64,000 bases of DNA from CBDFGE01 sp965247055 (GTDB lineage: Bacteria > Chloroflexota > Dehalococcoidia > Lucifugimonadales > JAGWBF01). Numbering within the stretch: position 1 is the stretch's first letter; every line of letters begins with the position of its first letter. The position numbers were made by a program, and so were the translations under genes. The notes beneath the pieces are model-generated. The model saw only the letters and a list, made by a program, of their open reading frames with translations. It ran no database searches and was not told the origin of the DNA. This document shows, one piece after another, positions 25,863-33,556 of the stretch. The stretch covers positions 248,001-312,000 of the forward strand of contig CBDFGE010000003.1 of the NCBI GenBank assembly GCA_965247055.1, given 5' to 3'.

Positions 25863-25871
25863 CCGCCAAGC
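25863..25871. repeat. Target-site duplication, left copy
   Basis: CCGCCAAGC, repeated exactly at 27243-27251 on the other side of the IS256-family element. Removing the element and one copy restores the glgP reading frame for about seven codons (GGVRMVRAL). Confidence 0.85.
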
Positions 25872-27242
25872 GGTCACGTCCCGTCAAGTGGTGTAAGAGA
25901 GCGTCATCCTGTTGATCGCGGTCTATGCCGCCGCCTTCGCTAGATCCGCCTCGGGTAGAGCTTCGTCGATGCTGTAGACCGCGGGTGTCATGTAACGAGG
26001 GCCGATGGCCCATTCGTCGTGCTGTTCGGCCAGGACAGCCCCAACGAGGCGACGCGCGGCCGGCCGGTTGGGAAAGATACCCACCACGTTGGTGCGGCGC
26101 CGTATCTCCTTGTTGAGACGCTCCAGGGGGTTGTTAGACCAGATCTTCTTCCAGTGGGCGAGTGGGAAGCTGGAGAAGGCCAGGACGTCCGCACCAGCCG
26201 CGTCCAGTAGAGAGGCCACCTGAGGGAACGGGTCCTGTAGCTGGGCGATCACCCGCTCGAGCTGTGCGTGGACCTCCTGAGGGGACGGCTGCTGGTAGAT
26301 GGTGCGTACCATGGTGGCCACCCAGGGCTGAGCGCGCCTGGGGACCCGAGTGAGCAGGTTGGTCATGAAGTGTGTGCGGCACCGTTGCCAACTGGCCCCA
26401 CCGAAGACAGTCGCGATGGCATCCCTGAGTCCCTGATGCGCATCCGATACCACCAGATCCACCCCGCTCAGACCCCTGGCCGACAGTGAGCGCAGAAAGG
26501 CCAGCCAGAAGGCGCCGTCTTCACTGGTACCCACGTCCATCCCAATGATCTCCCGCTTGCCCTCGCCATTGACCGCCGTCGCCACCACCACGCTGACGTT
26601 GACGATCCTACCGGCCTCTCTGACCTTCTGGGTTAGTGCATCCAGCCACAGGTAGGGGTATGATCCGCCGTCCAGCGGCCGACCCAGGAAGTCCTCCACC
26701 ACCTCGTCCAGCTCGGAGCAGATACGGGACACCTGGCTCTTGGAGATACCCTCGCACCCCAGGGCCTTGACCAGGTCGTCCACCCGCCTTGTCGATACAC
26801 CTTCCACATAGGCCTGCTGGATCACAGCCAGCAGAGCTCGCTCGCTGCGACGCCGTGGCTCCAGCAGGCTCGGGAAGTAGCTCCCCTCTCGAAGCTTCGG
26901 GATGTGCAGTTCCATAGTCCCTACCCGGGTATCCCACGCCCGGGACCGATACCCGTTGCGCTGGGTCACCCGCTCAGGGCTGCGTTCTCCATACTCAGCA
27001 CCGGTCCTCGCAGACACCTCCGCATCCATGATCCCCTCTACCAGCACTCTCAGAGCCTCCCGTAGGAAGTCCACGTCACCGTCCATTCCCCCCTTGCGCA
27101 ACAACTCCAGCAGGTCCATCCTTTCCTTGACCACCGTTGTCCTCCTTTCTCGAGCTTTCTTCTTTGCCCGCTAAGGATGACGCGGTGGTCTCTCTTACTC
27201 CAGACCCCCTCCTCTTCTTACACCACTTCCTGGGACTCTACT
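25872..27242 (-). mobile_element. IS256-family insertion sequence, complete (copy 1)
   Basis: 1371 bp with imperfect terminal inverted repeats of about 29 bp. The ends begin GGTCACGTCCC and AGTAGAGTCCC and share AAGTGGTGTAAGA in the same register. It is flanked by the 9-bp direct repeat CCGCCAAGC. It carries one transposase gene and interrupts the glgP remnant. The second, truncated copy ends at 43201 with the same terminal sequence. Confidence 0.92.
25923..27134 (-). CDS. IS256-family (Mutator type) transposase
   Basis: 403-residue DDE transposase. The acidic residues sit in PYLWLDALTQKV, LVVSDAHQGLRDAI and NNPLERLNKEIRRRTNVVGI, the last being the family signature region. QRCRTHFMTNLL holds the usual C/H insertion motif. 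It appears full length and intact, so the element may still be mobile. Its relative at 42039 lacks the first 34 residues. Confidence 0.95.
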   Translation of the reverse strand: MVKERMDLLELLRKGGMDGDVDFLREALRVLVEGIMDAEVSARTGAEYGERSPERVTQRNGYRSRAWDTRVGTMELHIPKLREGSYFPSLLEPRRRSERALLAVIQQAYVEGVSTRRVDDLVKALGCEGISKSQVSRICSELDEVVEDFLGRPLDGGSYPYLWLDALTQKVREAGRIVNVSVVVATAVNGEGKREIIGMDVGTSEDGAFWLAFLRSLSARGLSGVDLVVSDAHQGLRDAIATVFGGASWQRCRTHFMTNLLTRVPRRAQPWVATMVRTIYQQPSPQEVHAQLERVIAQLQDPFPQVASLLDAAGADVLAFSSFPLAHWKKIWSNNPLERLNKEIRRRTNVVGIFPNRPAARRLVGAVLAEQHDEWAIGPRYMTPAVYSIDEALPEADLAKAAA

Positions 27243-27251
27243 CCGCCAAGC
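27243..27251. repeat. Target-site duplication, right copy
   Basis: CCGCCAAGC, identical to 25863-25871. Confidence 0.85.
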
Positions 27252-27929
27252 CCCAGGGCGATCTCCTGTTGAATGCGCTGGTCCCGGTCCGCCGTATAAA
27301 GGCGGGAGGAAAGCGGACGGTCCTCAGGGGAGTTCTCCTCCAGGTCGGTGTCCAGGAGGTAGACCGCCGTCCGGCCCACGCACACCCGCCACGCAGCCAG
27401 GAACAGAGGTCTATCCTTCAGCCACACCTGGACCAGGAGCCTCCGTCCATCGGGAGAGAGTACGGGCTCGATGGGCGTCTCGCTGAACTCCAGATGCCTG
27501 TACTCTTCTTGCTGCCACCCGTCGGGAGTCACTTTCTGGTGGGAAATACCCCTGAAGATACAGGAACCCGACTGCCACCATCGGGATGCCCAGGTCGCTG
27601 GCCTCCCTGCAGTAGCCCCCCGCCAGAACCCCCAGGCCGCCGGCGTAGATGGGAAGGGAGTTGTGGATGGCGAACTCCATGGAAAAGTAGGCTACGGGGC
27701 CATCCAAGTGGCGGGGGTAGTTGGCGTGAAACCACTTGTCGGATGCGCCCATATAAGCATCGAAGGCCGACATGACTGACTCGTAGCAGTCCACGAAGCA
27801 CTGGTCTCGAGCGGCCGTTCGCAGCTTGTCCGGCCCGATGTCCCGTAGCTGCTTCACAGGGTTGTGGCCACTCTGACTCCATAGCTGATGATCCAACATG
27901 CGGAACAGATCACGGGCCTCGGAGTTCCC
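27243..27929 (-). pseudogene. glgP: Alpha-glucan (glycogen) phosphorylase fragment
   Basis: N-terminal third of a short-type alpha-glucan phosphorylase, which releases glucose-1-phosphate from glycogen. Visible are LFRMLDHQLW, VAYFSMEFAIHNSLPIYAGG, GVLAGGYCREASDLGIPMVAVG, and in another frame TPDGWQQEEYRHLEF and RIQQEIALGLGG. A one-base insertion near 27548 (GYFPP where GYFHQ is expected) breaks the frame. The 5' end is replaced by an IS3-family element and the 3' side is split by the IS256 element, beyond which only VRMVRAL (25842-25862) remains. Not functional. Confidence 0.85.
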
Positions 27930-28008
27930 TGAGGTGGACCCCAAAATTCGGACAGGTGGCTAAGAGAGAGTCCCGCTCCTAAAATAGGACGGAAACAAGG
28001 AGCAGGAC

Positions 28009-28293
28009 ATGAAGCAAACACGTAAGAAGCACAGCCCAGTCTTCAAGGCCAAAGTGGCTTTGGCCGCGCTCCAGGGGGAGCACACCATTGCAGAGCTGGC
28101 CAGCCGGTTTGAAGTCCACCCGAGCCAGATCCATGCCTGGAAGAAGGCCTTGACTCAGGGGGCGCCGCACCTCTTTGAAAATGGTGGTGGACGCCAGGAG
28201 AAGGACCAAGAGGTCCTCACTGCCCAGCTCTACCAACAGATTGGGCAGCTCAAGGTGGAACGGGATTTTTTGTCACGGAGCTTCGGGTTGTGA
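28009..28293 (+). CDS. IS3-family transposase OrfA
   Basis: 94 residues with the helix-turn-helix KHSPVFKAKVALAALQGEH and IAELASRFEVHPSQIHAWKK, followed by a leucine-zipper-like tail; it binds the IS ends. Near the end the heptamer T-TTT-TTG (28266-28272) lies in the correct phase for a -1 frameshift, which would fuse OrfA to OrfB as the active transposase. Its stop overlaps the orfB GTG by four bases (GTGA). Confidence 0.93.
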   Translation: MKQTRKKHSPVFKAKVALAALQGEHTIAELASRFEVHPSQIHAWKKALTQGAPHLFENGGGRQEKDQEVLTAQLYQQIGQLKVERDFLSRSFGL

Positions 28294-29225
28294 GCCGGTC
28301 CCAACGCCGGGCCATGATTGACCGAGAAGAATCGAAGCTGTCTCTGGTACGCCAGTGCGCCTTGCTGGGTATCAGCCGCTCCTCGTTGTACTACCTGCCA
28401 ACCGAGGCCGGCGCCGAGGACTTGGAGTTGATGGCCCTCATAGACCAACAGTACCTGAAGACACCTTTCTACGGCTCCAGAAGGATGACTGCCTGGCTCA
28501 GCAATCACGGACACCAGGTCAACCGCAAGCGGGTCCGCCGGCTGATGCAGCTGATAGGCCTGGAGGCCATCTACCGGCGTCCCAACACCAGCAAGCCAAA
28601 CCCAGGGCATAAGGTCTATCCGTACTTGCTCAGGGGGCTGGAGATCAACCGGGTCAACCAGGTGTGGGCCACCGACATCACCTACATACCCATGGCTCGG
28701 GGTTTCCTCTACTTGGTGGCCATCATGGACTGGCACAGCCGCTACGTGCTGGCCTGGCGGCTGTCCAACACCCTGGAGGTAGACTTCTGTGTTGCGGCTC
28801 TGGAAGAGGCCTTGAGCAAGGGTCGGCCACAGATCTTCAACACCGACCAGGGCAGCCAGTTCACCAGCGAGGCCTTCACCAGCATGCTGCTGGCGCAAGG
28901 CGTTCAAGTGAGCATGGACGGCAGGGGCCGGTGCATGGACAACGTCTTCGTGGAACGGCTGTGGCGCAGCATCAAGTACGAGGAGGTGTACCTGAAGGCA
29001 TACCAAAATGGGACTGAGGCCAGAAAGGGGATTGGGGCTTATCTGGCCTTCTACAACCAAGAGCGGCCCCATCAAGCCCTGGGCTATCGGTCACCGGGTC
29101 AGGTGTTCCATGCAGTGAGCCCACAAAGGTGTTTACTGGAACATCCACGAGCCTTACCATCGGATGAAGGTTTACAAGACACCCCAGCGGTAGACTCTCT
29201 TATTTTAGCCTCACCGCTGTCCTGA
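28290..29225 (+). CDS. IS3-family transposase OrfB (rve integrase core)
   Basis: 311 residues. DDE residues are in VWATDITYIPMARG, IFNTDQGSQFTSEAF and DNVFVERLWRSIKYEEVY, followed by the conserved YNQERPHQALGYRSP. The N-terminal HTH_21 part SLVRQCALLGISRSSLYYLP is present. Made either by coupling at GTG 28290 or as an OrfAB fusion by frameshifting. It differs from the second copy by one visible residue (Ser/Pro at position 15). Confidence 0.95.
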   Translation: MSRSQRRAMIDREESKLSLVRQCALLGISRSSLYYLPTEAGAEDLELMALIDQQYLKTPFYGSRRMTAWLSNHGHQVNRKRVRRLMQLIGLEAIYRRPNTSKPNPGHKVYPYLLRGLEINRVNQVWATDITYIPMARGFLYLVAIMDWHSRYVLAWRLSNTLEVDFCVAALEEALSKGRPQIFNTDQGSQFTSEAFTSMLLAQGVQVSMDGRGRCMDNVFVERLWRSIKYEEVYLKAYQNGTEARKGIGAYLAFYNQERPHQALGYRSPGQVFHAVSPQRCLLEHPRALPSDEGLQDTPAVDSLILASPLS

Positions 29226-29242
29226 TCATGGGGTCCACTTGA

Positions 29243-30138
29243 GGGAGCTGGAGCGGCTGACCCGACGCTACGCCACGGAGATTTCTGTCTTGCTCGGCCC
29301 TGAGAGCGATATCCCTGCCCCCGACGTGAACACCAACGAACAGATAATGGCGTGGTTCATGGATACCATTAGCATGCACAAAGGATATTCAGTGCCTGGG
29401 GCTGTAACCGGCAAGCCCATAGTAACAGGAGGTACCGTGGGAAGAAGGGAAGCCACTGGCCGGGGGGTGGCTATAGCAGCCAGAGCGACCATGACTTCCC
29501 TGGGTAAACCTCTTCAGGATGCCACGGTTGTGGTGCAGGGGTTCGGAAACGTGGGCTACTACGCTGCCCAGTGTCTCCAGGAGATGGGCTGTAAGATTAT
29601 AGCTGTCAGTGATACCACAGGTGGTGTATTTCGTCAGAATGGGCTGGACTTGGAAGAAGTAAGCAGCCACAAAGCGGCCACGGGGACCTGCCAGGAATGT
29701 CCGGCATGTGAAAATTTGACCAATGAAGAGCTCCTGGAGATACCCTGCGACATGCTCATCCCGGCCGCCATCGAGGGCCAAATTACCTCTCGCAATGCCG
29801 GCCGGATAAGCAGCAAGGTAATCGTAGAAGGACCCAACGGGCCCACGACCCCTGAGGCGGAATCTGTTCTGGAGGACAGGGGTGTTACTGTCGTGCCGGA
29901 CATACTGGCCAACGCCGGCGGAGTAGTGGTCTCCTATTTCGAGTGGGTGCAGGACCTCCAGTATTACTTCTGGAGCAAAGAAGAGATAGACGCACGGCTC
30001 GAGAAAATCATGGTACGGAGTTTTAACGACGTGGCCTCGCTAGCCAAGCTTGAGAGGTGCAATTTTAGGACCGCCGCCCTGATGCTGGCCGTGGGGAGAG
30101 TGGCCGATGCCATAAAGGTCCGGGGTATTTACCCCTGA
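29243..30138 (+). pseudogene. gdhA: Glu/Leu/Phe dehydrogenase, 5' truncated
   Basis: C-terminal about 70% of a glutamate dehydrogenase-type enzyme. Seen are IPAPDVNTNEQIMAWFMD, the ATGRGV motif, the Rossmann loop VVQGFGNVGYYAAQ and ILANAGGVVVSYFEWVQD. The missing N-terminal part, roughly 115 residues, would hold the substrate Lys and the catalytic Lys of the GGAKGGI region, so the product cannot be a working dehydrogenase. The cut is exactly at the IS3 end; a TTG in the IS terminus (29239) would allow translation of the remnant. Confidence 0.88.
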
Positions 30139-30394
30139 GACCAAAGCAAAAACCAAGCTGTCGTCGGCCAGCATACGCCGCCAACGCAGGGGGCGTCCAA
30201 GAAACCTGTGGAGACCAGGACCAGGGGCACACGCCATTTCCGGAGACCCGCTGCGAATCAGGTCCTTGGCCCGAGCCGCAAGCTCATGCCGCGGGGTGCG
30301 CACTCCCCTCCTGAAATTCGGCACCTCCATGATGGCGCCATCGAAGCGTTGCCTATATTGGGCGTCAGCGAAGGCCGTTGAACTACGCGCGCGC
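30139..30394. other. 256-bp stretch without recognised gene
   Basis: Between the gdhA remnant and the transporter. A minus-strand frame reads RRGVRTPRHELAARAKDLI and more, possibly an eroded gene piece, but I cannot name it. No repeat ends or terminator seen. Confidence 0.3.
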
Positions 30395-31771
30395 TTAGAT
30401 CTCCAGTCCGGCCGCAATTACCGACTCTCGAGTGACCGTGCTGGGCAGTCTGTACGCCCTGAACAGCCAGAAGCCCAGAAAGGCGATGACACCGGCCACC
30501 GGTCCCATGAGCCTTATCCCCAGCGGGTTGTCCGTGGTGTCGCCCAGCAGCAGCAACAACGCCAGCATCAGTGGGGCGAAGGAAGACCCTATCTTCTCGA
30601 ACAGGTTCTGGGAGGCGTAGAATACGCCCTCCCGTCGCATCCCGGTGCGCAGCTCGTCGTAGTCGGTGATGTCGGCTGTGATGGCCCGAGGCAACAAGTT
30701 CACCCCCGCCATAGGCAGCCCGGCCAGAAAAGCTATGACCAGTCCCTGCACCAGCCCTGGAATACCCGGAACGAAGCCCGCGAACGCAAAGAGAGGCAGG
30801 ATCAACGCCGTGCCCAGAAGGCAGGCCGAATATACCCATCGCTTTCCCAGCCTGTTTCCCAGCTTCCAGAGGACGATCACCGAGAGCGCCATCGCCACCA
30901 GGGTGACTCCTGTAAGAAGAGACGTGACTGCACCTCCGTTCCCCTCCTCCAATACCCCCTCCACGAAGAAGGGGAGCCACGCTATGACCATGGAGACGGA
31001 CAGCTGGAAAAAGACGAAGGTGGGGAGGAAGTAGATGAACTGCCGGTTGGAGAGGGTCGCCCTGAAGGAGGACCACACACCCATCGTAGCCGGGGGTGTC
31101 TCCCTGGGAGCCAGCTTCCAGATGCCGCCGAGTCCGATGTAACGGAACACCAGCCCGCAAACGGCGATTACTATTCCCATGGCCACGAACCCGAAGGCGT
31201 CCTTCATCAGTCCGGTCACTACCAGGCCCAACACCGCTCCGGCGACGCCGAAGTAGAACTGCCAGGCCACGACGCTCATTCGGTCCTTGTGCGACCGTGC
31301 CACCTCGGGCATCAGGGCCTCGTATGGCCCCCCTGTTAGGGTGGACCCCAGGAAGAACAGTTCCAGGACTATAAACATATATATGGCGTTCGTGTAACTA
31401 GGGTCGCCCGAAGGGGTGAACCACAGCAGGGAGAACAGCCCAGCCCAGAAAGGCGTCCCGAGCAAGACGAACGGCAGGCGCCGTCCCCACCGGCTGCGGG
31501 TCTTGTCGCTCCACCATCCGATGATCGGGTCGTCGAAAGCCTCTATGAAGCGGCCGACTACGAGGACTGCGGCGATAAACACCCTGGGGTCCAGGTCTAT
31601 GGGCCCCCAGTCCAGTGCGGGGACTTTCGCAGGCAGGTTCTCGGATTTCGGGGGAGCCAGGAAGAACAGGAGCCACAGATTTCTGGTCTGGGCCATCGCC
31701 TGGCTGCCTACCATGTCCGTGGTGTACAGTATCTTGTTTAGAAGCGGGAGCTTTCCGGCCTCAGCGGCCAT
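30395..31771 (-). CDS. MFS transporter of the GPH (melibiose/glucuronide cation symporter) type
   Basis: 458 residues with 12 hydrophobic segments. The signature of the glycoside-pentoside-hexuronide family lies early: AFDDPIIGWWSDKTRSRWGR, followed by RLPFVLLGTPFW. The second-half repeat WVYSACLLGTALILPLFAF and RAITADITDYDELRTGMRREG also match MelB/YicJ relatives. It probably moves a sugar, sugar acid or other small organic with Na+ or H+. It appears intact although it lies inside the rearranged zone. Its ATG lacks an obvious strong RBS. Confidence 0.88.
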   Translation of the reverse strand: MAAEAGKLPLLNKILYTTDMVGSQAMAQTRNLWLLFFLAPPKSENLPAKVPALDWGPIDLDPRVFIAAVLVVGRFIEAFDDPIIGWWSDKTRSRWGRRLPFVLLGTPFWAGLFSLLWFTPSGDPSYTNAIYMFIVLELFFLGSTLTGGPYEALMPEVARSHKDRMSVVAWQFYFGVAGAVLGLVVTGLMKDAFGFVAMGIVIAVCGLVFRYIGLGGIWKLAPRETPPATMGVWSSFRATLSNRQFIYFLPTFVFFQLSVSMVIAWLPFFVEGVLEEGNGGAVTSLLTGVTLVAMALSVIVLWKLGNRLGKRWVYSACLLGTALILPLFAFAGFVPGIPGLVQGLVIAFLAGLPMAGVNLLPRAITADITDYDELRTGMRREGVFYASQNLFEKIGSSFAPLMLALLLLLGDTTDNPLGIRLMGPVAGVIAFLGFWLFRAYRLPSTVTRESVIAAGLEI

Positions 31772-31789
31772 CCACTGGTCCCTCCGCTA

Positions 31790-31960
31790 CTAAGTATATC
31801 TAACTTGCCACTGGTGTCCTAGTAGCGCCTCCTCCAGTCCCCGTTCCACACCGCGCTTGCGAATCCTACCCACCGTAGCAGCGCCCACGTCCAGCGCAGA
31901 CGCAATCGCCTCATCGGTGCATCCTTCATCTGACCTCAATAGGACCCACCGCCCTGGTCC
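31790..31960 (-). pseudogene. IS630-family transposase N-terminal remnant
   Basis: The frame reads VLLRSDEGCTDEAIASALDV, then GAATVGRIRKRGVERGLEEALLG, the helix-turn-helix start typical of IS630-type transposases and related HTH_Tnp proteins. The catalytic DDE part is absent and the frame stops after about 20 more bases. An old insertion-sequence scar. Confidence 0.6.
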
Positions 31961-32151
31961 CCATGCGAACGGAAGCCCTGCCGCGCCGAAGGAGGGTCCG
32001 CAGCTGATAGCCAAGGAGGCGACCAGGTTTAGGTTAGAGCTACATGAGACCGACGACTCTCCGTTTGCTCCCCCATCAGCATCTCCGGTATCGTTTCGGG
32101 TTACGCGGTCGTCGCCCAGTCACTACGGAATAGGAGCTCTTACGACTAATG
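31961..32151. other. Intergenic, nothing recognised
   Basis: About 190 bp between the IS630 scar and the ychF terminator. No coding frame, tRNA or repeat could be supported. Confidence 0.3.
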
Positions 32152-32187
32152 ATAAAAGAATAGCGTGGGGTCCCTACGGACCCCACG
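32152..32187 (-). terminator. Intrinsic terminator of ychF
   Basis: A perfect 10-bp stem CGTGGGGTCC/GGACCCCACG with a 4-base loop (32164-32187), followed on the minus strand by GCTATTCTTTTA. It lies 57 bp beyond the ychF stop. Confidence 0.65.
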
Positions 32188-32243
32188 AATACGTCATCGT
32201 GTGAATGTGACGATGCCTCCAAAGGAGAACAAGGCGCGGTTAT

Positions 32244-33344
32244 CTATACATTAAACAGGAAATTGATGACGTCGCCGTTCTGCACCGGGTAGGTTCGGCC
32301 CTCCGAGCGGAGTAGACCCTGTCGTCGTGACTCTGCGATTCCGCCGCAGCGGGCTAGGTCGTCGTAGGCGACCACCTCGGCTCGGATGAAGCCGCGTTCA
32401 ATGTCGGAGTGGATACGCCTTGCCGCCAGCGATGCCGGCTCGCTTTTTGGCACGGTCCAAGCCTTCACTTCATCTGGACCGACGGTAAAGAAGGAGTCCA
32501 GGCCCAGGAGGTTGTAGGAGAGCCGGATCATCCTTCCGGCGCCCGACTCACCCGCATCCATCGACTCGCGGAACTGCCGTTCTTCCTCCGGGGCCATTTG
32601 AGCCAGTTCCATCTCCAGCTTTCCACACATAGCTGTCGTCTCTACCCCAGAGCGGCCGAGACGGGTGGCCACCTCCTTTTCTAATGTATCGATGGTGGAT
32701 AGTTGGCCCTCACCGATGTTGAACAGGATGAGAAGGGGCTTCTCCGTGAGGAACTGGTAATTGGCTATAGATCGTCGCTCATCGGAGGAGAGGGTCTGTT
32801 CCCGTATGGGGATATCAGCCTCCAGACTGTCCTTGATCCGAGCTATCAGGACATCATCTCGTCGGATCCTGTCCCGATCACCGGCCTTAGCCGACCTTAT
32901 CTCTTTCTGCAACCGCTGCTGTCTGCGCTCCAGAATGGCCAGGTCGGAGAAGGCCAGCTCTAACTGCATTATGGCCAGGTCCCGGTATGGATCTACTGTT
33001 CCTTCCGGGTGAGGCACCGATGGCGACTTGAAGGCTCGGACGACTAGGAGCAGAGCATCGCATTGCTGGAGGGTATTCAGCATTTGACCGCCGATGCCTC
33101 GAGTGCTCTTCTCCTCGGGATAGGTCGAGATATCGACGTACTGGACTTCCGCTGGCGTTACCCGCTGCGGCTCAAACATCTCCGTCAGGGTGTCCAGTCG
33201 CGGGTCGGGGACCTTGGCAATGCCCACATTGGGCTTGCCTGGCGACTGACTCGCGGCGGTTGTAGCCTGGCCACGGGTGAGCGCGTTGAATAAGGTGGTC
33301 TTACCGCTCTGGGGTAGTCCGATAATGCCAAGGCCGATACTCAT
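32244..33344 (-). CDS. ychF: YchF-type GTPase/ATPase (DUF933/TGS C-terminus), divergent G3
   Basis: 366 residues; Obg-like ATPases bind the ribosome and act in stress or translation control. P-loop GLPQSGKTTLFNAL (9-22) and the NxxE base-recognition motif FNIGE (ATP-preferring YchF) are seen. The C-terminal TGS/DUF933 region ends SEGRTYPVQNGDVINFLFNV. In place of the usual G3 DIAGL the protein has VDISTYPEEK, so the nucleotide-sensing Gly is missing; this variant branch may hydrolyse slowly or differently. Expressed alone, with a terminator behind it. Confidence 0.88.
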   Translation of the reverse strand: MSIGLGIIGLPQSGKTTLFNALTRGQATTAASQSPGKPNVGIAKVPDPRLDTLTEMFEPQRVTPAEVQYVDISTYPEEKSTRGIGGQMLNTLQQCDALLLVVRAFKSPSVPHPEGTVDPYRDLAIMQLELAFSDLAILERRQQRLQKEIRSAKAGDRDRIRRDDVLIARIKDSLEADIPIREQTLSSDERRSIANYQFLTEKPLLILFNIGEGQLSTIDTLEKEVATRLGRSGVETTAMCGKLEMELAQMAPEEERQFRESMDAGESGAGRMIRLSYNLLGLDSFFTVGPDEVKAWTVPKSEPASLAARRIHSDIERGFIRAEVVAYDDLARCGGIAESRRQGLLRSEGRTYPVQNGDVINFLFNV

Positions 33345-33397
33345 GACTGGTTCATCTACCGTCTACTCTCATATAGCCTACCTCCCGCTGCCCAACC

Positions 33398-33403
33398 ATT
33401 ATA
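33398..33403 (-). promoter_or_regulatory. Possible -10 element for ychF
   Basis: TATAAT on the minus strand, 54 bp before the ychF ATG; TTCTTT stands 17 bp upstream as a weak -35. Confidence 0.35.
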
Positions 33404-33556
33404 TACTCGTTGCAGACCCCAAAGAACCACACCTGCCTGAACGATCTGTTTCCTGTACGGCGACGCCGCAACTATCGTCTGGGGCAGGGAGGCGGAACAG
33501 TTCGGCGTGCGGCCAGTTCAGACGCCCGCTATCGTTCCACCTGCCGTCGTTGTCAT

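Larger units (their letters stand above)
27930..29242 (+). mobile_element. IS3-family insertion sequence, copy 1
   Basis: 1313 bp, ends TGAGGTGGACCCC and TCAAGTGGACCCC (inverted repeats with a further GGACAG match inside). The limits were set by comparing both copies in this window, which share exactly this stretch. It carries orfA and orfB with a slippery T6G. No direct repeat flanks it, and it joins two unrelated gene fragments (glgP on the left, gdhA on the right). Confidence 0.9.

Noticed and set aside
27926..29243. TGAG as a 4-bp target duplication of IS3 copy 1
   Set aside because: Both copies share TGAG at the left end and CTTGA at the right end, so these bases belong to the element.
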